Numbered from the stretch's first letter, positions 18,081-26,507 are shown. The stretch: DNA of 64,000 nucleotides from Sulfitobacter brevis (GCF_900112755.1 NZ_FOMW01000001.1:310001-374000), one strand, 5' to 3'. The notes: generated from the letters alone by a model not told the origin. Program-made: numbers and translations.

Positions 18081-18679
18081 TGCATTGCCTCCGCACGGGC
18101 CAAATCTTCGGGGGTGTTAACGTTGAAAAACGCCGCCTCGTCGGGGAACATCGCTGTGCGCCCGCCGTGCTGGTCGGTCCATAGCACAACCTTGCGCAGC
18201 CCGCCCGCCAGTGCTGCACGCAGATCATCGCGAAGCGCAACGGGCCAGATACCGAAAGTCGGGTGCCGTGCCTTGCCGCGCTCGGCGTCGGGGGTCGCGG
18301 CCAAGGCCAGCGGATGGTCCATGCCTTCGCTGGCCAGCAGGAGTTGCGGCACCAGATCACAGGGAAAAAACGGCGTGTCGGCGGCGGCGGTCACGATGGT
18401 ATCAGCCCCCTGCGCGGCGGCCCAGTCGAGGCCCGCGAGCACACCGGCCAAGGGCCCGACAAAGCCTTCGATGCTATCAGGCAAAACCGGTAGATCCAGA
18501 TGCGCAAAGCGTACTGGATCGCCATTTGCGTTCAGCGCAACAGTAGCAACCTGCGGCGCAAGCCGTGCGATGACCGAGGAAAGCAACGTGCCGCCTTTCA
18601 AGGGCAGCAACCCCTTGTCGCCGCCGCCCATGCGGGTGGCTTGCCCGCCGGCAAGGATCACGCCCAATGGTTGTTTCAT
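18077..18679 (-). CDS. mobA: Molybdenum cofactor guanylyltransferase
   Basis: A 200-residue nucleotidyltransferase that joins GMP from GTP to molybdopterin in the cytoplasm. The N-terminal GTP-binding signature LAGGQATRMGGGDKGLLPLKG is complete, and TIVTAAADTPFFPCDLV provides the conserved metal-binding aspartate. It is the first gene of the mobA-mobB-moeA operon, and fdhD lies 40 bases upstream on the same strand. The set therefore probably serves molybdenum enzymes such as formate dehydrogenase encoded elsewhere. Confidence 0.93.
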   Translation of the reverse strand: MKQPLGVILAGGQATRMGGGDKGLLPLKGGTLLSSVIARLAPQVATVALNANGDPVRFAHLDLPVLPDSIEGFVGPLAGVLAGLDWAAAQGADTIVTAAADTPFFPCDLVPQLLLASEGMDHPLALAATPDAERGKARHPTFGIWPVALRDDLRAALAGGLRKVVLWTDQHGGRTAMFPDEAAFFNVNTPEDLARAEAMQ

Positions 18680-18719
18680 GCGGCCCCCTGCGCGGTCTTG
18701 ATACGGTCGGATATTCGGC

Positions 18720-19604
18720 TCATGCCTCGGCCCCTTTGCGACCCGATTTACGCGGCTCCTCGGCGACGCTGGCGGGATCGGCGTCGCGGATCAGCCGCTC
18801 CTCCCCGCTCAGGCAGACAAAGCGTTGCCCGCGCATCCGCCCGATCAGGGTCAAGCCGACCTGTTGGGCGATCTCGACCCCCCATGCGGTAAACCCGGAG
18901 CGCGAGGCCAGCACCGGAATGCCCATCATCGCGGTTTTGATCACCATCTCGGAGGTCAGCCGCCCCGTTGTGTAGAGCATCTTATCGCCCGCTTCGACCC
19001 GTTCTGACAGCATCCAGCCTGCGATTTTATCGACAGCGTTATGGCGGCCGACGTCCTCCATATAGACAAGCGGACGGTCCTGCTGGCACAGCACTGTGCC
19101 GTGGATCGCGCCTGCTTCAAGATAGAGGCTCGGCGTGCGGTTGATCTTGGCAGCCAAGGCATAAAGCCATGAGGTCCGCATAGGGGTGGCAGGCAGGCTC
19201 ACGCCCTCCAGCCCCTCCATCATATCGCCGAAAACGGTGCCGACGGCGCAACCGCTGGTGCGGGTTTTGCGCTGCATCTTGTCTTCGTAATCAGTCGCCC
19301 GTGCGGTGCGCACAACGACGGTTTCAAGCTCCTCGTCGTAGTCCACACCGGTTATATCTTCGTCAGGGCGCAACATGCCCTGGTTGCGCAAAAACCCGAG
19401 GGCCAGATACTGCGGATAGTCCCCGATGGTCATCGCTGTCACGATTTCCTGACGGTTGAGGAATATCGTCAACGGGCGCTCTTCGACGACGTTCAGCTCG
19501 GTCTGTTCGCCGTTGTGGTCGACGCCGCGCACTGCGCGGGTCAGCCGCACCGCCGCCGGATCGGGCGCGATCAAATAGTCGGTGAGATCGGTGTCTCGGG
19601 CCAA
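18720..19604 (-). CDS. fdhD: FdhD-family formate dehydrogenase accessory sulfurtransferase
   Basis: A 294-residue FdhD protein, which passes sulfur from a cysteine desulfurase to the molybdenum cofactor before insertion into formate dehydrogenase. Family motifs are visible, including FLRNQGML and VYMEDVGRHNAVDKIAGWML, and TTGRLTSEMV. The cofactor loop reads TSGCAVGTVFG, so only the first cysteine of the usual CxxC is present. The start is a TTG at 19604 with a perfect AGGAGG six bases upstream; longer readings run into the divergent azlC region. The C-terminal tail is charged and variable. It is likely cotranscribed with mobA. Confidence 0.9.
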   Translation of the reverse strand: MARDTDLTDYLIAPDPAAVRLTRAVRGVDHNGEQTELNVVEERPLTIFLNRQEIVTAMTIGDYPQYLALGFLRNQGMLRPDEDITGVDYDEELETVVVRTARATDYEDKMQRKTRTSGCAVGTVFGDMMEGLEGVSLPATPMRTSWLYALAAKINRTPSLYLEAGAIHGTVLCQQDRPLVYMEDVGRHNAVDKIAGWMLSERVEAGDKMLYTTGRLTSEMVIKTAMMGIPVLASRSGFTAWGVEIAQQVGLTLIGRMRGQRFVCLSGEERLIRDADPASVAEEPRKSGRKGAEA

Positions 19605-19610
19605 TTGTAT

Positions 19611-19616
19611 CCTCCT
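19611..19616 (-). promoter_or_regulatory. Ribosome binding site fixing the TTG start of fdhD
   Basis: AGGAGG on the minus strand lies six bases before TTG at 19604-19602. No ATG or GTG with comparable spacing exists in this frame, so it decides the start. Confidence 0.75.
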
Positions 19617-19658
19617 CGCGATGACGCTAAGTCTGCCTGTGCAATCTAGGGAAAACCC

Positions 19659-20378
19659 ATGGTCATCACCACAGTGAAATCCGCCTATTTGAAAGGCGTA
19701 GCCGACGGCGCGCCGTTTATCCTCGTGATTATCCCCTTTGCGTCGCTCTTCGGGCTGCTGGCCACCGAAGCCGGGTTGAACGTATTTGAATCGCTTGCTT
19801 TTTCGGTTGTGGTGATCGCAGGCGCCGCGCAGTTCACTGCGCTGCAACTGATGCAAGAGGAAGCCCCTACCCTCATCGTTTTAATCTCGGCGCTGGCGGT
19901 CAATCTGCGGATGGCGATGTATTCAGCCTCGCTTACCCCCTACATCGGGGCCGCACCTCTGTGGCAGCGGGCGCTGGCGGCCTATCTGACAGTGGACCAA
20001 TCCTATGTCGTGTCGATTGCCCAATATGAGCGTGCACCGGAAATGACTGTGCCGCAGCGTATGGCGTATTTCTTTGGCACGGTGACGCCGATTGTGCCGT
20101 TTTGGTATCTCTTCACGCTGATCGGCGCGGTTCTGGGCGCGCAGGTGCCCGAAAGCTGGGCGCTCGATTTTGCGATTCCGATCACCTTTCTGGCGATGAT
20201 CGCGCCGATGTTTCGTACGTTGGCCCATGTGGTTGCGGCCTTTGTTGCGGTGGTCGTCAGCCTGCTGGTGACGCAGGTGCCTTACTCGCTCGGGCTGATC
20301 GTGGCGGGGCTGGCTGGCATGATGGCCGGTGCACAGGCCGAGCTTTGGCTTGAGCGTAAAAAAGGAACCGCGCCATGA
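19659..20378 (+). CDS. azlC: Branched-chain amino acid exporter large subunit, AzlC family
   Basis: An inner-membrane protein of 239 residues with about seven hydrophobic helices. It belongs to the AzlC (LIV-E) family that exports branched-chain amino acids with a small AzlD partner. The family segment GVADGAPFILVIIPFASLFG is at residues 11-30, and NLRMAMYSASLTPYI lies mid-protein. The adjacent gene overlaps by four bases and encodes the partner. It is divergent from fdhD across a 54-base gap. A small C-terminal charged tail ends in RKKG. Confidence 0.9.
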   Translation: MVITTVKSAYLKGVADGAPFILVIIPFASLFGLLATEAGLNVFESLAFSVVVIAGAAQFTALQLMQEEAPTLIVLISALAVNLRMAMYSASLTPYIGAAPLWQRALAAYLTVDQSYVVSIAQYERAPEMTVPQRMAYFFGTVTPIVPFWYLFTLIGAVLGAQVPESWALDFAIPITFLAMIAPMFRTLAHVVAAFVAVVVSLLVTQVPYSLGLIVAGLAGMMAGAQAELWLERKKGTAP

Positions 20379-20698
20379 TTGACAAATCATTCCTGTGGAT
20401 CGTGATCATCGGGCTGGGGCTAGGCAGCTTTTTCTTGCGGTTTGTGTTCACCGGATTGGTGGGTAACCGCGCCATGCCGCCATGGCTGCTGCGGCATCTG
20501 CGCTATACGGCAGTAGCGATTTTGCCCGCGCTGGTAGCGCCGCAAGTGCTCTGGCCTGCCGCGACCGGCGGCGAGACCGATATCGCGCGTCTGGCAGCAG
20601 CAGCGGCAACGTTAGGGATCGGGTTGGTGACCAAGAATGTGATCGCCGCGATCCTTGGCGGCGGTGTCACACTTTACGGTCTGCTGTACCTGCTCTGA
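20375..20698 (+). CDS. azlD: Branched-chain amino acid exporter small subunit, AzlD family
   Basis: A 107-residue membrane protein with three to four helices, matching AzlD in length. The conserved MPPWLLRHLRYTAVAILPALVAP block is at residues 33-55. It forms the export complex with AzlC, and the start overlaps the azlC stop as ATGA. The gene ends six bases before the convergent lipoprotein gene. Confidence 0.9.
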   Translation: MIDKSFLWIVIIGLGLGSFFLRFVFTGLVGNRAMPPWLLRHLRYTAVAILPALVAPQVLWPAATGGETDIARLAAAAATLGIGLVTKNVIAAILGGGVTLYGLLYLL

Positions 20699-20704
20699 GC
20701 GCGA

Positions 20705-21316
20705 TTACAGCGTTTTGGCAAGTTGTGCCGCGCGCAGGGCGTCGATCACATCGCCTTCGTCATTCTCGTAGTATCGCGTGGTGGTGACACCGGGCATTGC
20801 TTCAAGCTGTTCCATGAATTTGACCGGGTAGAAGGTGGTCTTGATACCCTCAAAGCCCGGCACTTGGCGCAGCAGATTGGTGGTCGAGTTGGCGCAGAAA
20901 GCACCCGCAACAGGGCCATTGGCACGGACCAGTTGCATGGCGCGTTCGGCCTGCGCTTGGGTCACGACAATTTCCTGACTGACCACATGAAACGAGGCAC
21001 GGGCATGGGCAGACTTATAGGCCTGCAACCAGCCGGGCGTGACGCCGTAAAGCACATCGGCACGCTCGGCCATGCGCGGGTCGCGGAACGACCCGGCGGG
21101 GTCAAAGATTACCCGTTGCGAACCGTTAACCATCAGCGAGGTATGCCCTCCCGCACCTGTGCGGTTGTTCACCATGGTAAAGATGGTGAGCGTGTTCGGA
21201 CCGGGGGCCTGATAGGCCGCTGCAGCCACCCGCTCGACCGAGGCATCATCGCCGGCATTGGGCGCACAGGCCGCAAGCAGCCCGACGACTGCCAAACTCG
21301 TGACGAAACGGATCAC
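20705..21316 (-). CDS. Secreted lipoprotein, possible permuted papain-like fold
   Basis: A lipoprotein of about 203 residues with a lipobox LAAC after a short hydrophobic signal. The GTG at 21316 is chosen because GGAG lies six bases upstream; a GTG at 21337 lacks a ribosome site. The mature protein has GAGGHTSLMVNG and, 80 residues later, GAFCANSTTNLLRQVPGF. The His-before-Cys order resembles permuted papain-like (YiiX/LRAT-type) hydrolases, but that is inference. No neighbour indicates its task. Confidence 0.65.
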   Translation of the reverse strand: MIRFVTSLAVVGLLAACAPNAGDDASVERVAAAAYQAPGPNTLTIFTMVNNRTGAGGHTSLMVNGSQRVIFDPAGSFRDPRMAERADVLYGVTPGWLQAYKSAHARASFHVVSQEIVVTQAQAERAMQLVRANGPVAGAFCANSTTNLLRQVPGFEGIKTTFYPVKFMEQLEAMPGVTTTRYYENDEGDVIDALRAAQLAKTL

Positions 21317-21362
21317 ACGCAATACTCCGGAAAACACAGTCGCTGGTCCAAGAACAGCTCGA

Positions 21363-21497
21363 TCAGCTGATGAAAATCGCCATCAACACCAGCAACACGA
21401 TGATTGCGATTGATGTTTTGGTCACAAATGACATGAAACCGTCAAAAGTCTTTCGCTGCACGTCGTAGTTCATGCTGCCATGTTCATGTTCGGCCAT
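21363..21497 (-). CDS. aa3-type cytochrome c oxidase subunit IV microprotein
   Basis: A 44-residue single-helix protein, found by reading the gap between larger genes. It begins MAEHEHGSMNYDVQRKTFDG, continues with FMSFVTKTSIAIIVLLVLM and ends IFIS. This matches the bacterial aa3 oxidase subunit IV family (about 44-50 residues, N-terminal His-rich stretch, TFxGF motif, one transmembrane helix). It is an accessory subunit of the proton-pumping oxidase in the inner membrane. No other oxidase gene is adjacent; the main cta genes must be elsewhere. Confidence 0.88.
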   Translation of the reverse strand: MAEHEHGSMNYDVQRKTFDGFMSFVTKTSIAIIVLLVLMAIFIS

Positions 21498-21583
21498 AGT
21501 GGTGCCCTCGTTGGTTTGCGGTTGCGGCTGAGTATCCTATTGGCACAGCCCTGTCACGGCGTCAAAGCCCTGTTGGTGAAATG

Positions 21584-22060
21584 TCACGATGTCGCAGTGT
21601 CGGCGGCCTGCTCCAGATCCTCGACCAGACGGAAGCCGATGCGGTTTGGGGCGGCGTCAGGCTCCTGCTTTGGCAAGGCGCGCAGCAGCACGTTAAGCTG
21701 GCTGACATGCTGGATCAACTGCACCCGCACGCCTGAAGGGTCCGAGCCATAGAAGGTTACGATATCAGGATCGAAATAGCCCATGCCTTCGATGCGCAGC
21801 ACGCCCGCCTCTGCACCGGTAAAGCCGATGGCGGCCTCGTGGTCGGCATCAAGTTGTTCCTCAAAATTCTTGAGGTACAGCACCACCCGCTCATAGGCCC
21901 ATTGCGCCGGTGATTTCTGCGCCGCAGGCGTGTCCGTCATGCTGTGCGGCACATTTTGGGCGCTGGTCTTTTTGTGCTTGGGGTTGCGGTGGACCTCATA
22001 GACGCGCGGCAGGGCATCGGCCTCATAGGCTTCAGCTGCTGTTCTGATTGCCTCGTCCAT
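21584..22060 (-). CDS. Hypothetical protein, DUF6173-like
   Basis: A 158-residue soluble protein without signal peptide or membrane helix. The first 50 residues are polar and variable. The conserved core runs from AQWAYERVVLYLKNFEEQLD to LIQHVSQLNVLLRALPK and contains FTGAEAGVLRIEGMGYFDPDI. This resembles a small alphaproteobacterial family (DUF6173) of unknown function. It follows the MBL hydrolase gene by five bases with its own AAGGGG ribosome site, so it is the third gene of that operon. Confidence 0.65.
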   Translation of the reverse strand: MDEAIRTAAEAYEADALPRVYEVHRNPKHKKTSAQNVPHSMTDTPAAQKSPAQWAYERVVLYLKNFEEQLDADHEAAIGFTGAEAGVLRIEGMGYFDPDIVTFYGSDPSGVRVQLIQHVSQLNVLLRALPKQEPDAAPNRIGFRLVEDLEQAADTATS

Positions 22061-22065
22061 ATCGC

Positions 22066-23145
22066 TTACCCCTTGCGTTGATACACAAGCGCCCCGTCGC
22101 TTTCCCGCAAGGTGCGCGTTGCCAGACCCGTCTGATATAGATGGCTCAGGTGGGCGACCGCTTCAACCAGTGCCAGACCATATTCGCCCTCGCCGATGCT
22201 ACGTTTGAACAGAGGCGGGAAACATTCACCTGCCGATTTGGGGGATTCGATATAGTCCAACAACCGCCGCAGAGCGCCGTGGTGGTTGTTGATCAATTGC
22301 TCCATCCGCTTGGGCAACCCGGTGAACGGCACCTTATGGCCGCCCAGTACCAGATGATCGGGTCGCGCCAGTGGGGCCAACCGCTCACAGGCTTCCAGCC
22401 ACTCGCCAATCGGATCAGCCATCGGCTCGGTCGGATAGACACCGACGTTGGGGCTGATCGAGGGCAGGATTTGATCGCCGGCGATTACCAGATTGTCGTC
22501 ACGGCTCCAGAACGTCGCATGCTCCGGCGCGTGGCCGTTGCCGATGTGGATATCCCAGACGCGGCCACCCATGGTGATTGGGTCACCCTGTCGAATCCGG
22601 CCATAGCCAAGCGGCAGCGGGGCCACGACATCGGAAAAGTTGAACGGCCTGTCACGGCGGCGCTTTTCAAATGTATAGGTGTCCATGCCGGACTGACGAT
22701 AAAAGCTCAGCGTCTCGGCGGGGGCGACTTCCTGTTGGTCCAGCGTCAGCATCCGCGCGGTCAGCCAAGCCGTGCGGGTGGTGACCAGTTCGGCGCCGTG
22801 TTCAGTCTGGAACCAGCCTGCCAGCCCGATGTGATCGGGGTGATGGTGGGTAACAACAACGCGTTTGACCGGACGCCCGCCCAGCGGCCCGGCCATCGCC
22901 TCGGCCCAGATCGCCTTGGTTTTCTTGGAGGCAAAGCCGGTGTCGATGATTGTCCAGCCGTCGCCGTCATCCAGCGCATAGACGTTCACGTGGTCCAGCT
23001 TCATCGGCAGAGGAAAGCGCAGCCAAAGCACGCCGGGGGCAACTTCGATCGCACCGGAGCCATGCTCGGGCGGGGTTTCCCACGGGTAACGTAGCCCTTC
23101 GGGGGCCACGTTCTTAGGCGGTGCGTCTTTCACGGTATCGGTCAT
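22066..23145 (-). CDS. MBL-fold metallo-hydrolase, glyoxalase-II-like
   Basis: A cytoplasmic metallo-beta-lactamase-fold protein of 359 residues. The metal motif is VVTHHHPDHIG near residue 100. IGNGHAPEHA and IAGDQILPSISP supply further ligands, and LVLGGHKVPF a late histidine. The extended C-terminal domain matches an LACTB2-like or glyoxalase-II-like subgroup that often accompanies acyl-CoA metabolism genes. The start overlaps the acyl-CoA dehydrogenase stop as TGATG, so it may be a thioesterase acting on that pathway; this is inferred. Confidence 0.85.
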   Translation of the reverse strand: MTDTVKDAPPKNVAPEGLRYPWETPPEHGSGAIEVAPGVLWLRFPLPMKLDHVNVYALDDGDGWTIIDTGFASKKTKAIWAEAMAGPLGGRPVKRVVVTHHHPDHIGLAGWFQTEHGAELVTTRTAWLTARMLTLDQQEVAPAETLSFYRQSGMDTYTFEKRRRDRPFNFSDVVAPLPLGYGRIRQGDPITMGGRVWDIHIGNGHAPEHATFWSRDDNLVIAGDQILPSISPNVGVYPTEPMADPIGEWLEACERLAPLARPDHLVLGGHKVPFTGLPKRMEQLINNHHGALRRLLDYIESPKSAGECFPPLFKRSIGEGEYGLALVEAVAHLSHLYQTGLATRTLRESDGALVYQRKG

Positions 23146-24857
23146 CAGGCAGCTAAATCCTCGGCACTCAGGGCAAACAAATCCGTATCGCCCGCCTGCG
23201 CATGGGTCAACAGCCCCGCATGTTCGGGCAAAAGCCGAAGGATATAGAACCGGGCCAACCGCTCGCGCGCGCCGCCCCGATCCGCCATCGCCGCCTTGAG
23301 GTGCAGATGTGCGCCCAACACGCGGGCAAAGCCACGCAGGAACGGCACCGCACCGGCAAAGCGTGCGTTCATATCAGTCTGGTGGGTCATCCATTCGGTG
23401 GCTTCGCGCAACGTCTCGGTCGCCTGCCAGACCGCATCGGCCATATTGGGGAAGGTCGCGCGGGCAGCTTCTGCATCGGTTTCAATTTCGTCGAGCAGGC
23501 GCATCGCGGCCTCGCCACCATCCATCATCTTGCGCCCGACAAGGTCCATCGCCTGAATGCCGTTGGTGCCTTCGTAGATCGCTGTCACGCGCACATCGCG
23601 GGTGAACTGGGCCGCACCGGTTTCCTCGATGAACCCCATACCGCCATGCACCTGCACGCCGGTCTCAGACACGGCAATGCCGGTGTCGGTGCCGAATGCC
23701 TTGGCAATCGGGGTCAGCAGTGCGGCGCGGGTGGACCAGCTTTTCTCGCCGGTGGCGCGGGCCATATCCGTGGCAAACGCACAGGACAGCGCAATGGCAC
23801 GGGCCGCAAAGATATCGGCCTTCATCCCGGCCAGCATCCGGCGCACATCGGCGTGATCAACGATGGTGCCAGTGCCACTCTCTCCGGCGCGGCCCTGCTT
23901 ACGCTCCATCGCGTAGCCGAGCGCGAGTTGATACGCGCCCTCGGCCGCGCCAACCCCCTGCCCGCCAACGCCAAGCCGCGCGTTATTCATCATCGTGAAC
24001 ATTGCCGCCATGCCGCCCTGTTCGGGACCAACCAGCCAGCCAATCGCGTTGTCATACTGCATCACGGCGGTGGGCGATCCGTGCAGGCCCATCTTATGCT
24101 CAAGGCTGACCACGTTCAGGCTGTTACGCTTGCCCGGTTCGCCGTTTTCATCGGGAATGAACTTCGGCACGAGAAACAGGCTGATGCCTTTGGTTCCCGC
24201 AGGCGCATCGGGCAGACGTGCCAGCACGAGGTGGCAGATATTGCCCGCAAAGTCATTATCGCCCCAAGAGATGTAAATCTTCTGCCCCGAGATGTTATAG
24301 GTGCCATCGCCGTTATGGGTCGCCTTGGAGGCCAGCGCCCCTACATCCGATCCGGCCTGCGGCTCAGTGAGGTTCATCGTGCCGGTCCACTCGCCCGAGA
24401 TCAGCTTGGGCAGGTACAAATCCTTGATCGCATCGCTGGCGTGATGCTCCAGCGCCTCGATCTGGCCTTGGCTCATCAGCGGGGCAAGCTGCAAGGACAG
24501 GCAGGCGCCCGACATCATCTCGTTCACTGCACTGGTCAGGGTCATCGGCAGGCCCATGCCACCATATTCAGGGTCCGCTGACATGCCAATCCAGCCGCCC
24601 TCGGCGATGGCCTGAAATCCCTCGGCATAGCCCGGCGAGGTGCGCACAACACCGTTTTCGAGCTTGGCAGGGTGCAAATCACCATTCCGTTGCAACGGGG
24701 CGAGCTTTTCATCGCAGAGCTTGCCTGCTTCGGTCAGAATGGCCCGCGTCACATCATCTGTGGCTTCGGCAAACAATTCGGTGTCGCGCAGGGCGGCAAA
24801 ATCGACCATGTGGTCGAACAGAAAAGTAAAATCATCCACGGCGGCGCGGTAAGGCAT
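23145..24857 (-). CDS. Acyl-CoA dehydrogenase, long DmdC-like subgroup
   Basis: A flavoprotein of 570 residues oxidising an acyl-CoA. It is longer than standard acyl-CoA dehydrogenases (about 380) because of the extra C-terminal domain (about residues 470-570). FAD-site motifs such as MNLTEPQAGSDVGAL and the QKIYISWGDNDFAGN segment are present, as is the base region around VHGGMGFIEETGAAQFTRD. Size and motifs fit the subgroup that includes 3-methylmercaptopropionyl-CoA dehydrogenase (DmdC) of roseobacters. Paralogues act on other acyl-CoAs, so dmdC is not assigned. It is followed in an operon by an MBL hydrolase. Confidence 0.88.
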   Translation of the reverse strand: MPYRAAVDDFTFLFDHMVDFAALRDTELFAEATDDVTRAILTEAGKLCDEKLAPLQRNGDLHPAKLENGVVRTSPGYAEGFQAIAEGGWIGMSADPEYGGMGLPMTLTSAVNEMMSGACLSLQLAPLMSQGQIEALEHHASDAIKDLYLPKLISGEWTGTMNLTEPQAGSDVGALASKATHNGDGTYNISGQKIYISWGDNDFAGNICHLVLARLPDAPAGTKGISLFLVPKFIPDENGEPGKRNSLNVVSLEHKMGLHGSPTAVMQYDNAIGWLVGPEQGGMAAMFTMMNNARLGVGGQGVGAAEGAYQLALGYAMERKQGRAGESGTGTIVDHADVRRMLAGMKADIFAARAIALSCAFATDMARATGEKSWSTRAALLTPIAKAFGTDTGIAVSETGVQVHGGMGFIEETGAAQFTRDVRVTAIYEGTNGIQAMDLVGRKMMDGGEAAMRLLDEIETDAEAARATFPNMADAVWQATETLREATEWMTHQTDMNARFAGAVPFLRGFARVLGAHLHLKAAMADRGGARERLARFYILRLLPEHAGLLTHAQAGDTDLFALSAEDLAA

Positions 24858-24986
24858 TGGGAAACTCCTGAAATGCTTGTCCTTGGCAAGCCCGCCATCG
24901 CCCTGCTAAGGGCTATGCGGCGCAGGCTTCAGCATGAAACGGCTGGCCCGCCCCCGCAAGCCGAAACGCGGCGTCACAAGGCAGCA

Positions 24987-25928
24987 ATGATGCAAGAGAC
25001 CCAAGTTCTGACCCCGACAGATGCAGGTATCGCGACAGCCGCCGCGCTTTTGCAGGCGGGTGCATTGGTCGCGATCCCGACCGAAACGGTATATGGTCTG
25101 GGCGCCGATGCCCGCAATGGCACCGCTGTGGCGCAGATCTATGCCGCCAAGGGCCGCCCCAGCTTTAACCCGCTGATCATTCATCTGGCCTCTGCCGAAG
25201 ACGCGCGACGCTACGTGCAGTGGTCCGACACCGCCGAGGTACTGGCCAGCGCCTTCTGGCCCGGCCCGTTGACGTTGGTGCTGCCACTGGCGCAGGGGCA
25301 CGGCCTGTCGTCACTGGTCACCGCAGGGCTTGATACTGTCGCGATCCGCATCCCCGCCCATCCTGCGGCACAGCGCGTGCTGGCGCGGTTTGGCGGTCCG
25401 GTTGCGGCCCCTTCGGCCAATCCATCGGGCCGCATCAGCCCGACCACGGCGGCGCATGTGCTGGCAGGGCTCGGCGGTAAGATTGCAGCGGTGCTGGATG
25501 ATGGCCCCTGTAGCGTTGGCGTGGAAAGTACCATTGTCGGTCTTGCGGGGCCTGCGCCCGTGTTGCTGCGGGCTGGCGGGTTGCCACAAGAAGCGATCGA
25601 GGCGGCCTTGGGCGCGCCGCTGTCCGCAGACGACGGCACCGCTATCTCTGCCCCCGGTCAATTGGCCTCGCACTACGCGCCACAAGCGATGGTGCGTCTG
25701 AACGCCACTGCCGCGCAGGCGGGTGAGCTGTTGCTGGGCTTTGGCGCAATGGAATGTGACCTGAACCTGTCCGCGACTGCGGATTTGGTGGAAGCGGCGG
25801 CAAATCTGTTTGACCATCTGCACAAGCTCGATGCCACAGGCCAACCGATTGCGGTTGCGTCAATCCCCGATTACGGCCTTGGTCGCGCCATCAACGACCG
25901 TTTGCGACGCGCCGCTGCCCCGCGCTGA
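24987..25928 (+). CDS. tsaC: L-threonylcarbamoyladenylate synthase, Sua5 type
   Basis: A 313-residue enzyme making threonylcarbamoyl-AMP from threonine, bicarbonate and ATP, the first step of t6A37 modification of ANN-decoding tRNAs. The YrdC domain shows IPTETVYGLGADA and AKGRPSFNPLIIHL. The C-terminal Sua5 domain is marked by PGQLASHYAPQA, so it is the longer two-domain form. The start is one of two adjacent ATGs at 24987 and 24990 after AAGGCAGC. The reading frame is open far upstream, but that part lies in the divergent dehydrogenase promoter region. Confidence 0.93.
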   Translation: MMQETQVLTPTDAGIATAAALLQAGALVAIPTETVYGLGADARNGTAVAQIYAAKGRPSFNPLIIHLASAEDARRYVQWSDTAEVLASAFWPGPLTLVLPLAQGHGLSSLVTAGLDTVAIRIPAHPAAQRVLARFGGPVAAPSANPSGRISPTTAAHVLAGLGGKIAAVLDDGPCSVGVESTIVGLAGPAPVLLRAGGLPQEAIEAALGAPLSADDGTAISAPGQLASHYAPQAMVRLNATAAQAGELLLGFGAMECDLNLSATADLVEAAANLFDHLHKLDATGQPIAVASIPDYGLGRAINDRLRRAAAPR

Positions 25929-25937
25929 TTTGCGCCG

Positions 25938-26507
25938 CTAGGCCCGCCCTGCTGCCGACGACAAGCCCAGAGGGTCAATCCCGATGGAATTTAGCGCCGC
26001 CCCCCATTTGCCCGCGTCATCCTTGCCATAGACCAGATCAGCCTGCGCGTCACAGGTGAGCCAGCCGTTGTGGCCAATCTCGGCCTCAAGCTGGCCCGGC
26101 CCCCACCCGGCGTAGCCCAAGGTCAACAGCGCCTTGCGCGGTCCACGCCCTGCTGCGATGTCTTCGAGAATGTCCAAGGTCGAGGTTAGCGAAAACTCTG
26201 GCGCAATTTTCAGGGTACCAATGTCGGAGACATAATCGCTGGAATGCAGTACAAAGCCGCGCCCCGTTTCGACCGGGCCGCCCATATGCACGCCCAAGGT
26301 CGCATCCGTTAGCCCTGCCCCCTCAAGAATGTGATCCAACACATCCGACAGGCGTAATTCCGGCGCGGGCTTGTTGACCATTAATCCCATCGCGCCTTTG
26401 TCGCTGTGGGAGGTCATATACACCACAGCATGGGCAAAGCGCGGATCGGCCATGCCCGGCATTGCCAGCAACAGCTTTCCCGTCAAATCCATCTGCTCGG
26501 TACCCAT
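25938..26507 (-). CDS. YqgE/AlgH family protein
   Basis: A soluble protein of 189 residues, the normal length of the YqgE/AlgH family. It starts MGTEQMDLTGKLLLAMPGM and contains GAMGLMVNKPAPELRLSDVL, VHMGGPVETGRGFVLHS and TLGYAGWGPGQLEAEI, all diagnostic. The ATG at 26507 is chosen by family length; upstream in-frame starts add sequence overlapping the divergent gene's promoter. The biochemical role is unresolved. Regulatory functions have been proposed in pseudomonads. Confidence 0.9.
   Translation of the reverse strand: MGTEQMDLTGKLLLAMPGMADPRFAHAVVYMTSHSDKGAMGLMVNKPAPELRLSDVLDHILEGAGLTDATLGVHMGGPVETGRGFVLHSSDYVSDIGTLKIAPEFSLTSTLDILEDIAAGRGPRKALLTLGYAGWGPGQLEAEIGHNGWLTCDAQADLVYGKDDAGKWGAALNSIGIDPLGLSSAAGRA

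Noticed and set aside
19605-19856. An 84-residue N-terminal extension of FdhD
   Set aside because: It runs through the divergent azlC gene region. The TTG at 19604 with AGGAGG gives normal FdhD length.
22141-23094. A 317-residue plus-strand frame opposite the MBL hydrolase
   Set aside because: It is the complement of a clear enzyme gene. The product is a Arg/Gln/His-rich, non-family sequence typical of antisense frames in GC-rich DNA.
24672-24986. Upstream extension of the threonylcarbamoyl-AMP synthase frame
   Set aside because: It covers the first part of the divergent dehydrogenase gene and does not match the family's N terminus, which begins after the ATGs at 24987 and 24990.
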